NCBI RefSeq assembly: GCF_016598485.1
Contig: NZ_JAEMUW010000004.1
Coordinates: 248,001 to 312,000, forward strand
Reading direction: 5' to 3'
DNA: 64,000 nucleotides
Source: Micromonospora coerulea
Lineage (GTDB): Bacteria; Actinomycetota; Actinomycetes; Mycobacteriales; Micromonosporaceae
This document shows, piece after piece, positions 23,808 to 32,424 of the stretch (positions are counted from its first letter, which is position 1; each line of letters opens with the position of its first letter). Position numbers and translations under genes: made by a program. Under the pieces are notes generated by a model. The model did not search any database. It saw only the letters and a program-made list of their open reading frames with translations, and was not told the origin of the DNA.

Positions 23808-26126
23808 TCAGCCGATGTAGGCCAGACCGTCGGTGATCACCCGGGGCCGACCCGAGGTGCCCACCACGACGATCTTCACGGTGTGCCGGGCGCTGCTGGA
23901 CCAGCTCTTGGTCCACATCACCCGGCGGTAGTCGGTGGTGCTGTAACGCAGGTCCACCGTGGTCTGCTTGACGCCGTCCACCCAGATCTCCGCCTGCCCG
24001 GAGGTCGACGTCCGGGTCGCGATGAAGGCGACCGAGCGGCCGGTGACGGTCCACGTCAGCGAGGCCTTGGCGGCCGTCGCGGTCAGCGCTGAGCCGCCCA
24101 GGTACGAGCTGCTGGACGTGGTCGACCAGGTGCCGGTGCGGGTGGCCTTGGTCTCGGGGAGGAAGACCGGGGTCCAGCTCGCCGAGGCGGTGGCGGTGTT
24201 GCCGGCCCAGTCCTGGGCGCGCATCGACCAGGTCGTCGCGACGCTCGGCTTGGTGGTGGTGCCGTAGCTGCCGCTCGCGGCGAAGGTGCGGCTGAGCGGG
24301 GTGGTGAGCTGCACGGAGCCGACGCCGGTGTTGTCGGCCGCCCGCCAGTTCACCGTCACCGGCACCACGGTGCCGCTGACCTGCCCGGTCCGCAGCGCCA
24401 GGGTGGGTCCCTGCGGGAAGGTCGGCACGGTGGTGTCGGCGACGACCGCCTGGGCGGGGCTGGCGTTGACCCGGCCGATCCGGTGCACGCCGCGCACCAG
24501 GACGCTGTGCGTACCCGCCGGGACGGTGACCGCGGCGGAGCGGGCGGTGCCGGCGGCGGTGGCCACGACCACGCCGTCCACCACCACGTCGAAGCGGGAG
24601 ATCAGCGTGCTCGGCGTGGTCGTCGTCCAGGACGCGGTGAACGTGCCCTTCGTGTAGTACGTCGTGCCGTTCAGGGTGCCGGTCAGGCCGGTCAGCCGCA
24701 GGCCGCCGACGGTGGCCGCCTTGGCGCGGATGGTGGCGAGCTGGCCGTAGAGCGCGTCGCCGGGGCACTCGGTGGCCACGGCGTCCCGGTGCCCGGAGAT
24801 CCGGTTGAAGACCACCTGCTCGCCCAGGTGGAACTTGTCCTCCACCCCGGAGGTCAGGGTGACCTTGCCGTACGGGTCGTTGCCGTACTGGCCGAGCTTG
24901 TACGCGGCGACGTGCGCGACGGCGTCCTGCACCACGGTGGGGATGCCGCTGCTGATGTACGTGCCGAGCACGGCGATAGCGGCGTTGTCCGTGTTGAAGC
25001 CGTAGGTGTGCGCCCCGGTCACCGGCTTGTCGATGCCGCCCTTGCGACCCTCGAAGACGACCCCGCACCGGTCGACGAGGAAGTTGTAACCGATGTCGTT
25101 CCAGCCGTTGCTCTTGACGTGGTAGACCTCGATGCCCCGGACGATGGCGGCCGAGTCGGCGCAGCTGTAGTCGTTGGTGCCGGCGGTGTGGTGCACGAAG
25201 AACGCCTTGACCGTGGTCCCGTACGTGGGCGGGTCGGTGACGATCGACTCGTCGGCCTTCCACTCGGCGCGGGTGACCACCTTCGGCGTGGGTACCGGGT
25301 TCGCGGGCGTGGCGGTGGTGGGCGCCACGGTGGGGGCGGTGGTGGTGGGTGCCGGGGCCGTGGTGGTGGTCGGCGCGGGCGCGGTGGTCGCCGCCGGCGG
25401 CGCGGTGGTCTCGGTCGGCGCCGGGGCGGTGGTCTCCGCCGGCGCGGTCGTGGTGGGCGGATCGGCGGGGGCCGGCTCGGTCGGCGCGGGGTCGGTGGGC
25501 GTCGGCTCGGTCGCGGTGGGTTCGAGCGCCCGCACCTCGGCGACCGGCTGGAGGCGTGCCGGCCCGACCGGTCCGACACCGGCCGCGCCGGCCTTGCGGC
25601 GCTTCGTCTGCCCCGGGTCGACCAGTTCGAGGCGCAGCCCGGCGGGGAGGTGGTCGCTGCTGGCGCCGCCGGCCGCCGTGGCCCGCACCTCGACCCCGTC
25701 CGACGGGCCGACCCAGAGCGGGTCCGTGCTGCCGCGCGCCTTGCCGGCGGTCCTCTCGGCGCCGGGCTCCGGCCCGAAGTGGTTGTCGGTCTCCAACGGC
25801 CGCCAGTCGGACCACTTGCCGTCCACTGCGTGGGTGCGGACGGCGATCGAGCCGGTGAAGTCGACCTTCGGGTCCGTCCAGGTCACGCCGACCATGGCGA
25901 ACCGCTCGGTGTCCCGCCTGGGGATGGTCACCTCGCGGCCGTTGGCGGCCGGGAACGCCACCGTGTGCAGCGCGGTGGTGACGGGCCCGTCCGACGCGCC
26001 CCACACGGCGAGGTCGTCACCGAAGCCCGCCGCGGCGAGGCTCGCCGTCCCGGCCACCGCGGTGGCCACTATCGCCGCGCCGATGCCGGCCGTTCGGCGG
26101 TTCCAGCGGATCCCCGTTGCTTTCAC
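23808..26126 (-). CDS. Secreted peptidoglycan-recognition-type N-acetylmuramoyl-L-alanine amidase
   Basis: 772 residues from GTG 26126, preceded by GGAGG at 10-base spacing; longer starts lack one. A signal peptide is visible (AGIGAAIVATAVAGTASLAAAG). An N-terminal ~180-residue beta-domain precedes a Thr/Ala/Pro linker (about 215-285, APTTTTAP type). The PGRP/Amidase_2 domain (about 290-460) has the zinc ligands: His in FFVHHTAGTNDY, His in GAHTYGFNTDN and the Cys of GHRDAVATECPGDALY. C-terminal Ig-like and beta-sandwich repeats follow (about 500-772). It should cleave the stem peptide from muramic acid in the wall. It is unusually large and resembles actinomycete secreted amidases. Confidence 0.88.
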   Translation of the reverse strand: MKATGIRWNRRTAGIGAAIVATAVAGTASLAAAGFGDDLAVWGASDGPVTTALHTVAFPAANGREVTIPRRDTERFAMVGVTWTDPKVDFTGSIAVRTHAVDGKWSDWRPLETDNHFGPEPGAERTAGKARGSTDPLWVGPSDGVEVRATAAGGASSDHLPAGLRLELVDPGQTKRRKAGAAGVGPVGPARLQPVAEVRALEPTATEPTPTDPAPTEPAPADPPTTTAPAETTAPAPTETTAPPAATTAPAPTTTTAPAPTTTAPTVAPTTATPANPVPTPKVVTRAEWKADESIVTDPPTYGTTVKAFFVHHTAGTNDYSCADSAAIVRGIEVYHVKSNGWNDIGYNFLVDRCGVVFEGRKGGIDKPVTGAHTYGFNTDNAAIAVLGTYISSGIPTVVQDAVAHVAAYKLGQYGNDPYGKVTLTSGVEDKFHLGEQVVFNRISGHRDAVATECPGDALYGQLATIRAKAATVGGLRLTGLTGTLNGTTYYTKGTFTASWTTTTPSTLISRFDVVVDGVVVATAAGTARSAAVTVPAGTHSVLVRGVHRIGRVNASPAQAVVADTTVPTFPQGPTLALRTGQVSGTVVPVTVNWRAADNTGVGSVQLTTPLSRTFAASGSYGTTTKPSVATTWSMRAQDWAGNTATASASWTPVFLPETKATRTGTWSTTSSSSYLGGSALTATAAKASLTWTVTGRSVAFIATRTSTSGQAEIWVDGVKQTTVDLRYSTTDYRRVMWTKSWSSSARHTVKIVVVGTSGRPRVITDGLAYIG

Positions 26127-26243
26127 AGTCTGAGTCCCTCCAAATGATCTCACTGGAGGGCTCAGCGTAATCGCGGTCGATGGCGTTACCTCGCCGGGTG
26201 GCGGGTGCGGCGCGACGGCACCGCCCACGCTGGTCGGATGCGG

Positions 26244-26690
26244 TCAGGCGGGCCGGCGCATCGGGGTGTGCGGGATGCCGTCCTCGACGTAGCCGGGGCC
26301 GCTGACCGTGAACCCGTGCCCGGCGTAGAAGTCGACCAGGTGGGTCTGCGCCTCCAGGACGCACGGCCGGTCGCCCACCACGGCGAGCGCCTCGGTCATC
26401 AGCCGGCCGGCCAGGCCACCGCCGCGGGCCGCGGGCGCCACCACGACCCGGCCGATCCGCGCCACGCCGTCCGGATCGGCCAGGATCCGCAGGTACGCCA
26501 CGACGTCGCCGTCCCGGGTCAGCCACAGGTGCCGGGTGCCCGGCTCGACGTCGCGGCCGTCCAGCTCGGGGTAGGGGCACGTCTGCTCGACGACGAACAC
26601 GTCGATGCGCAGCCGGAGCAGGTCGTGGAAGGTGCGGGCGTCCAGGTCGGCGAAGGCGGCGACCCGGACCGCGAGGGTCTGCGACGGCAT
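26244..26690 (-). CDS. ElaA-like GNAT acetyltransferase
   Basis: 148 residues from ATG 26690. The N-terminal block LLRLRIDVFVVEQTCPYPELDGRD is the ElaA-subfamily signature, and the acetyl-CoA binding loop is RIGRVVVAPAARGGGLAGRLM. YAGHGFTVSGPGYVEDGIPHTPM completes the fold. The substrate of ElaA-like enzymes is unknown. The upstream frame to 27068 runs through non-coding sequence and the Zn-ribbon gene in another frame, so the short start is used. Downstream lies the amidase promoter region. Confidence 0.88.
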   Translation of the reverse strand: MPSQTLAVRVAAFADLDARTFHDLLRLRIDVFVVEQTCPYPELDGRDVEPGTRHLWLTRDGDVVAYLRILADPDGVARIGRVVVAPAARGGGLAGRLMTEALAVVGDRPCVLEAQTHLVDFYAGHGFTVSGPGYVEDGIPHTPMRRPA

Positions 26691-26784
26691 CCCGCGATGG
26701 TAGGCCGACTCCGCGTCACGGAAGCCGGCAGGGCTGGCCACCCGGGTGCGAGCGGGGTCGCGTCCGGAGGGGGCAACCATGGGC

Positions 26785-26832
26785 GAGCGATATACCTGAG
26801 CGGCATGAATATGACGCTCAGGTATATCGCTC
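26785..26832. repeat. Perfect 18-bp AT-rich inverted repeat
   Basis: GAGCGATATACCTGAGCG (26785-26802) is repeated in inverse orientation at 26815-26832. After one mismatch, CAT and ATG extend the stem to leave a 4-nt loop. It is much more AT-rich than its surroundings and lies between the stop of the Zn-ribbon gene and the start of the GNAT gene, both on the minus strand. It could terminate the first, be an operator, or be a copy of a dispersed palindromic element. Confidence 0.7.
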
Positions 26833-26899
26833 CGGGTAGGTGCCGGTGCCGGTGCCGTCGAGTCGGGCGCGGGACGACGGCGGGGCCGGAGACCGCGAC

Positions 26900-27160
26900 T
26901 CAGGCGGGGCGGGCGCCCACCGCGTCGCGGATCTCGGCGCCCTGCGCACCCTCCTCGGCCCGGGCGCAGTGCGCGGAGCAGAAGAAGCGGCCGGAGACCT
27001 CGACGCCGTGACCGACGATCTTGATCTGGCAGTGCTCGCAGATCGGCGCCATCTTGTGGATCGCGCACTCGAAGGAGTCGAAGGTGTGCACGTCCCCGCT
27101 GACCGTGTGCACCTCGAACGCCATCCAGTAGTCGTTACCGCAAACCTCGCAGGTAGCCAT
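26900..27160 (-). CDS. Small zinc-ribbon protein, conserved in actinobacteria
   Basis: 86 residues from ATG 27160. Three Cys pairs are visible: CEVCGNDYW at the N-terminus, CEHCQIK in the middle and FFCSAHC near the C-terminus, with several His (SFECAIHKMAPICEHC). This suggests two zinc sites. The remainder is charged and soluble, without membrane segments. The family is usually annotated only as a hypothetical or Zn-ribbon protein. The ribosome site is a weak G-run (GGGGGG) about eight bases upstream. It is transcribed away from the CBM48-like gene. Confidence 0.75.
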   Translation of the reverse strand: MATCEVCGNDYWMAFEVHTVSGDVHTFDSFECAIHKMAPICEHCQIKIVGHGVEVSGRFFCSAHCARAEEGAQGAEIRDAVGARPA

Positions 27161-27316
27161 TGCAAAACCCCCCGTTACGGACACGTCACATCAGCGTCGG
27201 GCAACGGACACATCGGGGCAACCGAAACGGGCGAACCTGATCCGGCTCGACGGCGAGTCGCTCCCGGCGTGTCGCGCGTTAGGCCCTGGTGACAGCCTCG
27301 AACCCCGGAGGACCAT

Positions 27317-27592
27317 GTGATCAAGCGCAACAAGCTCTTCGGCAACCAGACCCGGGTCACCTTCTGCCTGCCCCGGGACACCCCGCCCGGCACCGTCAGC
27401 GTCGTCGGCTGCTTCAACGACTGGCAGCCCGGCCGGCACGAGCTGGTGGCCCGCCGTGACGGCACCCGGACGGTGACCGTCCGGCTCGGCCCGGGCGAGT
27501 ACCGCTTCCGCTACCTCGCCACCGGGGGCGTCTGGCTCGACGACGAATCCGCCGACCAGGTCGACGACCGGGGCAGCCGACTGCTGCTCTGA
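27317..27592 (+). CDS. CBM48 / isoamylase N-terminal-like domain protein
   Basis: 91 residues from GTG 27317, with GGAGG five bases upstream. The sequence RVTFCLPRDTPPGTVSVVGCFNDWQPGRHELV followed by RTVTVRLGPGEYRFRYL is an early-set glycogen-binding (AMPK/CBM48-like) fold; the FNDW motif and the GEYRFRYLATG strand are typical. The protein consists of that domain only, so it is probably a glycogen- or glucan-associated accessory protein, although isolated domains of this type have no tested function. It is convergent with msrB. Confidence 0.82.
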   Translation: MIKRNKLFGNQTRVTFCLPRDTPPGTVSVVGCFNDWQPGRHELVARRDGTRTVTVRLGPGEYRFRYLATGGVWLDDESADQVDDRGSRLLL

Positions 27593-27593
27593 C

Positions 27594-27625
27594 GGCCGGC
27601 GCCACCGCGGCGGGCGACGCCGGCC
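27594..27625. terminator. Weak hairpin between convergent genes
   Basis: GGCCGGCG (27594-27601) pairs with CGCCGGCC (27618-27625) around a 16-nt loop. It lies just after the CBM48-like stop and before the msrB stop. Confidence 0.45.
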
Positions 27626-27638
27626 AGGAGGGTCAGGC

Positions 27639-28043
27639 CTACTTCGGCTCCAGCCGGATGGAGAGCGAGTTCACGCAGTGCCGGGTGTCCTTCGGGGTGA
27701 AGCCCTCACCCTCGAACACGTGGCCCAGGTGGCTGTCGCAGCGGGCGCAGCGGATCTCCGTACGGAGCGTGCCGAGCGTGCGGTCCGGGATCTCCTTCAC
27801 CGCGCCCGGGATGGCATCGTCGAAGCTCGGCCAGCCGCAGTGCGAATCGAACTTGGCGTCGCTGCGGAACAGCTCCAGACCGCAGGCCCGGCAGTGGTAG
27901 ACGCCGGGGGTCTTGGTGTCGACGTACTCGCCGGTCCACGGCGGCTCGGTGCCGGCCTCGCGGAGCACCCGGAACTCCTGGGGGCTCAGCCGGACCCGCC
28001 ACTCTTCCTCGGTACGGGGCAGTTCGTTCTCGTCAAGACTCAC
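27639..28043 (-). CDS. msrB: Peptide-methionine (R)-S-oxide reductase
   Basis: 134 residues from GTG 28043. Two CxxC zinc motifs (YHCRACGLELF and IRCARCDSHLGHVF) flank the conserved HCGWPSFD substrate-binding segment. The catalytic Cys is in DTRHCVNSLSI near the C-terminus. MsrB reduces the R-epimer of methionine sulfoxide in proteins. It is divergent from the LigD polymerase gene, with only 47 bp between the starts, so their promoters must overlap. Confidence 0.96.
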   Translation of the reverse strand: MSLDENELPRTEEEWRVRLSPQEFRVLREAGTEPPWTGEYVDTKTPGVYHCRACGLELFRSDAKFDSHCGWPSFDDAIPGAVKEIPDRTLGTLRTEIRCARCDSHLGHVFEGEGFTPKDTRHCVNSLSIRLEPK

Positions 28044-28090
28044 CGCTCAACGGTACGTCGGGTGTCGGTGCCATCGCATATGGTCGCGCA

Positions 28091-29119
28091 ATGGGTGGCA
28101 GCAGAGCCGCGGCCGCGGAGATCGAGATCGCCGGGCACACCGTCCGGTTGAGCAGCCCGGACCGGGTGATCTTCCCGCAGCGTGGCTTCACCAAGGCGGA
28201 CGTCTTCCACTACTACGTCTCGGTCGGCGAGGGAATCATGCGGGCCCTGCGGGACCGGCCGACCACGCTGCAACGCTTCCCCGAGGGCATCGAGGGGGAG
28301 ATGTTCTTCCAGAAGCGGGTGCCCACTCGTGGCGTACCGCCGTGGGTGCGCACCGCGGAGATCAGCTTCCCCAGCGGCCGGACGGCCGCGGAGCTCTGCC
28401 CCGCGGACCTGGCCCACGTCGCCTGGGCCGCCCAGATGGGCACCGTGGTGTTCCACCCCTGGCCGGTGCGCGCGGCCGACGTGGACCTCCCCGACGAGCT
28501 GCGGATCGACCTGGACCCGCAGCCCGGCACCGACTTCGCCGACGCGGCGACCGCCGCCGGCGAGCTGCGGGCGCTGCTGGACGAGCTGGGCGCCACCGGT
28601 TGGCCGAAGACCTCCGGCGGCCGGGGCGTGCACGTCTACCTGCGGATCCACCCGCGGTGGACGTTCACCGAGGTGCGCCGGGCCACCATCGCGCTGGCCC
28701 GGGAGCTGGAACGCCGCCGCCCCGAGCTGGTCACCACCGCCTGGTGGAAGGAGCAGCGGGGCAGCCGGGTCTTCGTGGACTTCAACCAGATGGCCCGGGA
28801 CCGGACGATCGCCTGCGCGTACTCGCTGCGGGCCAACGCGCGGGCCACCGTCTCCACCCCGGTCGACTGGGACGAGCTGCCGCAGGTCGACCCGGACGAC
28901 TTCCACCTGGGCAGCGTGCCGGCCCGGCTCGCCGAGCGGGGCGACCCGCACGCCGGCATCGACGACGACCCGTGGGACATCACCCCGCTGCTGGAGTGGG
29001 CGGAACGGGACGCCGCCGCCGGCCAGGGCGACCTGCCGTACCCGCCGGACCACCCCAAGATGCCCGGCGAGCCCAAGCGGGTGCAGCCGTCCAAGGATCG
29101 CGACCGGCCCCGGCAGTGA
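28091..29119 (+). CDS. LigD-type polymerase domain protein (NHEJ primase-polymerase)
   Basis: 342 residues from ATG 28091. The sequence is the LigD PolDom/PrimPol fold: HTVRLSSPDRVIFPQRGFTKADVFHYY at the N-terminus, the catalytic Asp pair in LRIDLDPQPGTDFADA, the GGRGVHVYLRI strand with its His, and a later conserved Asp in SRVFVDFNQMARDRTIACAYSLRA. Such enzymes add templated or untemplated nucleotides at broken ends during non-homologous end-joining. There is no ligase or phosphoesterase domain; the ligase is a separate gene (39476-40588) in this window. No Ku gene is seen. Starts of this gene and msrB are 47 bp apart. Confidence 0.92.
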   Translation: MGGSRAAAAEIEIAGHTVRLSSPDRVIFPQRGFTKADVFHYYVSVGEGIMRALRDRPTTLQRFPEGIEGEMFFQKRVPTRGVPPWVRTAEISFPSGRTAAELCPADLAHVAWAAQMGTVVFHPWPVRAADVDLPDELRIDLDPQPGTDFADAATAAGELRALLDELGATGWPKTSGGRGVHVYLRIHPRWTFTEVRRATIALARELERRRPELVTTAWWKEQRGSRVFVDFNQMARDRTIACAYSLRANARATVSTPVDWDELPQVDPDDFHLGSVPARLAERGDPHAGIDDDPWDITPLLEWAERDAAAGQGDLPYPPDHPKMPGEPKRVQPSKDRDRPRQ

Positions 29120-29226
29120 CCAGCCGCCGCCGCCCCGGATAACGATCATGTAACGGGCGCGAACCTTTCCCGCTACCTGACTGGTCTTCCTGGTCGTCGG
29201 CCCGTCAGGGCCCGGGGAGGCGTCGG

Positions 29227-32200
29227 ATGAAACTGGTGTGGAGGCGGGCCGTCGAGGCGCGGGGGCTGCTGCTCGCCGCCGCGATCGCGACCCTGGTGGC
29301 GGTCGCCCTGGTAACCGGCCTGTCCGACTACAACCGCCGCGCGGTCGCCGCCGGGCAGCGGGCGATGCTCCAGACCGCGCCCGCCGCGGAGCGCAGCCTG
29401 CTGGTGAGCGGCTCGGGCGGCCGGGACACCGCCGCCTACGCCGACCGGGACCGGGCGGTCCGCGCCCAGTTCGCCGACGGGCTGGGCGGGGTGCCGGTCA
29501 CCGTCGCGGCCGCCCGCTACGGCACCGGGCGGGAGCTGACCGGCGACATCGGCGCGGCCCGCGTCGGCGACGACCCGCTCTTCGCCAACCTCGCCACCCT
29601 CGGCGACCTGGCCGGGCACGCCGAGCTGACCGCCGGCACCTGGCCCACCCCGGGGGCGACCCCGCTGCAGGTCACCCTGCCGGAGAAGGTCGCCGGTCAG
29701 CTCGGCCTGCGCACCGGTGACCGGGTGCCGCTGTACGACCGCAGCACCGAGCGGGCCGGCGAGGTGGTGCTGGCCGGCACCTGGCGGCCGCGCGACCCGA
29801 CCGAGGCGTACTGGCGGCTGGCCCCGGGGGTGGGCGAGGGCGAGGCGGGCGCGGTCACCTCGTACGGGCCGTTCGCGCTGGACCCGGCCGACTTCGCCCG
29901 CACCTTCCCCGGATCGACCTCCGGCGCGTGGCTGGTCCAGCCGGACCTCGCCCTGGTCGAGCCGAGCGGGATGCCCGCCGTCACGCAGGCCGTCGCCGCG
30001 ATCTCGGCGGAGATCCCGGAGGTCACCGGACTGGGCTCCTCCGCGCAGAGCGTCACCACGATGAACCGGCTGGCCGACCGGCTCAGCCGAGCGGACCTGG
30101 TCGGCCGGTCCGCGCTGCTCACCCCGCTCCTGCTGATCATGGTGCTCGGCGGGTACGCGCTGGTGCTGGTCGCCGCGCTGCTCAACGAGGACCGGCGGGG
30201 GCAGACCGCGCTGCTGCGCGCCCGGGGTGCGGCCCGCGGCCAGCTCGCCGGTCTCGCCGTACGGGAGGCGACGCTGGTGGTCGCGCCGGCCGTGCTGCTC
30301 GCGCCCGCGTTGGCCGGCGCGGCGTTGCGACGGTTCGGCGCGGACTCAACGGTGACCGACCTGCGACTGCCCGACGGCGGCGCGGGACCGGTCTGGGCGG
30401 TGGCGGTCGCCACCGCGGTCGGTTGCCTGCTCGCCATGGTGCTGCCGGCGCTGCGCCGGGCCGGCACCTACGTCGCCGACATGGCGGCCCGGTCCCGCCC
30501 GACCCGGGGCGCCGCCGTGCAGCGGGCCAGCGTGGACCTCGCCCTGGTGGCGCTCGCCGTGCTCGCCTGGACCCAGCTGCGGCAGTACTCCTCGCCGCTG
30601 GCCGGGGCCGGGGGGCGGCTCGGCATCGACCCGCTGCTGGCCGCCGCGCCGACCCTCGGCGTGCTGGCCGGAGCCGTCGTCGCGCTGCGGCTGCTGCCCC
30701 CGGCGACCCGGTTCGCCGAGCGGTTCGTCGACCGGCGGCCCTGGACGGCCACCATGTTCGGGATGTGGCAGGCGGGCCGCCGCCCGCACGCCGGGCCGGT
30801 GCTGCTGCTCGCCCTCGCCGTCGGCGCCAGCACCCTGGCCTGGTCGCTGGTGGCCTCCTGGGAGGGTTCGCAGCGGGAGCAGGCCCGGCACCGGGTCGGG
30901 GCGGACCTCCGGCTGGTCGAACGCGACGGCGCCGCGCCGGCCGACCGGGCCGCCGCGCTGGCCGCCATGCCCGGCGTGGACCGGGCGCTGCCGGCCTGGC
31001 GGGACGACGTCCGGGTCGGCCGCGACGACCTGCCGGTGACGGTGGTCGGCCTGGACGCGGCCGGCGCGGTCGGCGCCGTCCAGCTGGACGACGCCACCGG
31101 CGGCGCGTCCTCCGCCGAGCTGCTCGGCCGGCTGGTCCGGGGCCGCGCCGCCCCGGCCGGGACCGCCCTGCCGGCGACCGCGCGGCAGCTCACCGGCACG
31201 GTCCGCACCCCGGTGGAGGGGTACGGGACGCCCCGCGTCGAGGTGGCCGCGCTGCTCACCGGCGACCGCGGTACGGCCTGGCGGCTGCCGCTGGCCACCG
31301 CGCTGGGAGACGGTCGTCCGGTGTCCTTCACCGTGCGGCTGCCCGACACCGGCGGCGCTCCGCTGCGCCTGGCCGGCTTCGAGTCCGACGCCGGCGACGC
31401 GACCGGTGGCAGGTACCGGCTGCGCCTCGACGGGCTCGGGCTGATCGACGCGGCGGGCGCCCGGCTGCCGCTGGCGCTGACCGGCGGGTGGAACCTCGCC
31501 GACAGCGGACAGGGGCCGATCTCGGCAGCGCGGGTCGAGGGTGACAGCGTCGACGTCACGTACGGTGTGGTGATTCCAGAGGGCGGCCGGTTCGCCGACC
31601 TGCCGCCGTCCCGCTTCGCCGTGGTGCCCGCCGGCGACAACACGCCGGCGCCGGCGCTGCTGACCCCCGCTGCCCGGGCCGCGCTGAACGTCCGCATCGG
31701 CGACACCGTCACCCTCTCGCTGGCCGGCGTGAGCCTGCCGATCCGGGTGGCCGGCGAGGTCGAGGCCGTCCCCGCGACGGCGGAGAGCGGCGGTGGGGTG
31801 CTCGTCGACCTGCCCGCGGCCACCGACTGGCTGCTCCGCCAGCAGGGCGGGGTCCGTGCGGTGCCCGAGTGGTGGCTGCGCACCGACGCGGCCGGGCACG
31901 CCGGCGCGGCGACCACGCTCGCCGCGCTGCCCGGGGTGACGCTGCTCGACCGGAACGCCGTCGCGGCCGAGGCCGCGCGGGACCCGTACTGGCTGGGGGC
32001 GCGGACCGGGCTGCTCGCGGCCGCGCTCGGGTCGGTGCTGCTGGCCCTGGTCGGCCTCGCGGTCGACGTCTGGGCCACCGCCCGGCACCGGCTGACGGAG
32101 TTCGCCGTGCTGCACACGCTCGGGGCCACGCCCCGGCTGCTGGCCCGGGCGCTCCTGGCCGAGCAGGCCTTCCTGGCCGGCATCGGCGTCGGCGTCGGGC

Positions 32201-32424
32201 TGCTGGTGGGGGCGGGCGTCGCGGCGACCATGGTGCCCCTGGTGATCCTCACCCCGGCCGCCGGCCGGCCGGTGCCCGACGCGGCCTTCCTGTTGCCCTG
32301 GACACCGATCGGGCTGACCGCGCTCGGCCTGCTGGTGGCGGCCCTCGCCTTCAGCGCCGTGATCACCACCGGCCTCCGGCAGCGGGTGGCCGCCTTGCAG
32401 CTGCGGATCGGGGGAGAGCGATGA
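29227..32424 (+). CDS. Large FtsX-type ABC transporter permease (first)
   Basis: 1065 residues from ATG 29227, with GGGGAGG upstream. A basic N-terminus is followed by a transmembrane helix (LLLAAAIATLVAVALVTGL) and a large extracytoplasmic domain. A FtsX-like cluster of helices comes next (about residues 295-410: LLTPLLLIMVLGGYALVLVAALL and following), then more helices (~435-540), a second extracytoplasmic region and a final FtsX domain (~925-1055). The length is more than twice a simple FtsX/MacB permease, matching actinobacterial giant exporters or lipoprotein-release-like permeases. It starts a four-gene operon whose other members are a second permease and two ATPases. Confidence 0.85.
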   Translation: MKLVWRRAVEARGLLLAAAIATLVAVALVTGLSDYNRRAVAAGQRAMLQTAPAAERSLLVSGSGGRDTAAYADRDRAVRAQFADGLGGVPVTVAAARYGTGRELTGDIGAARVGDDPLFANLATLGDLAGHAELTAGTWPTPGATPLQVTLPEKVAGQLGLRTGDRVPLYDRSTERAGEVVLAGTWRPRDPTEAYWRLAPGVGEGEAGAVTSYGPFALDPADFARTFPGSTSGAWLVQPDLALVEPSGMPAVTQAVAAISAEIPEVTGLGSSAQSVTTMNRLADRLSRADLVGRSALLTPLLLIMVLGGYALVLVAALLNEDRRGQTALLRARGAARGQLAGLAVREATLVVAPAVLLAPALAGAALRRFGADSTVTDLRLPDGGAGPVWAVAVATAVGCLLAMVLPALRRAGTYVADMAARSRPTRGAAVQRASVDLALVALAVLAWTQLRQYSSPLAGAGGRLGIDPLLAAAPTLGVLAGAVVALRLLPPATRFAERFVDRRPWTATMFGMWQAGRRPHAGPVLLLALAVGASTLAWSLVASWEGSQREQARHRVGADLRLVERDGAAPADRAAALAAMPGVDRALPAWRDDVRVGRDDLPVTVVGLDAAGAVGAVQLDDATGGASSAELLGRLVRGRAAPAGTALPATARQLTGTVRTPVEGYGTPRVEVAALLTGDRGTAWRLPLATALGDGRPVSFTVRLPDTGGAPLRLAGFESDAGDATGGRYRLRLDGLGLIDAAGARLPLALTGGWNLADSGQGPISAARVEGDSVDVTYGVVIPEGGRFADLPPSRFAVVPAGDNTPAPALLTPAARAALNVRIGDTVTLSLAGVSLPIRVAGEVEAVPATAESGGGVLVDLPAATDWLLRQQGGVRAVPEWWLRTDAAGHAGAATTLAALPGVTLLDRNAVAAEAARDPYWLGARTGLLAAALGSVLLALVGLAVDVWATARHRLTEFAVLHTLGATPRLLARALLAEQAFLAGIGVGVGLLVGAGVAATMVPLVILTPAAGRPVPDAAFLLPWTPIGLTALGLLVAALAFSAVITTGLRQRVAALQLRIGGER

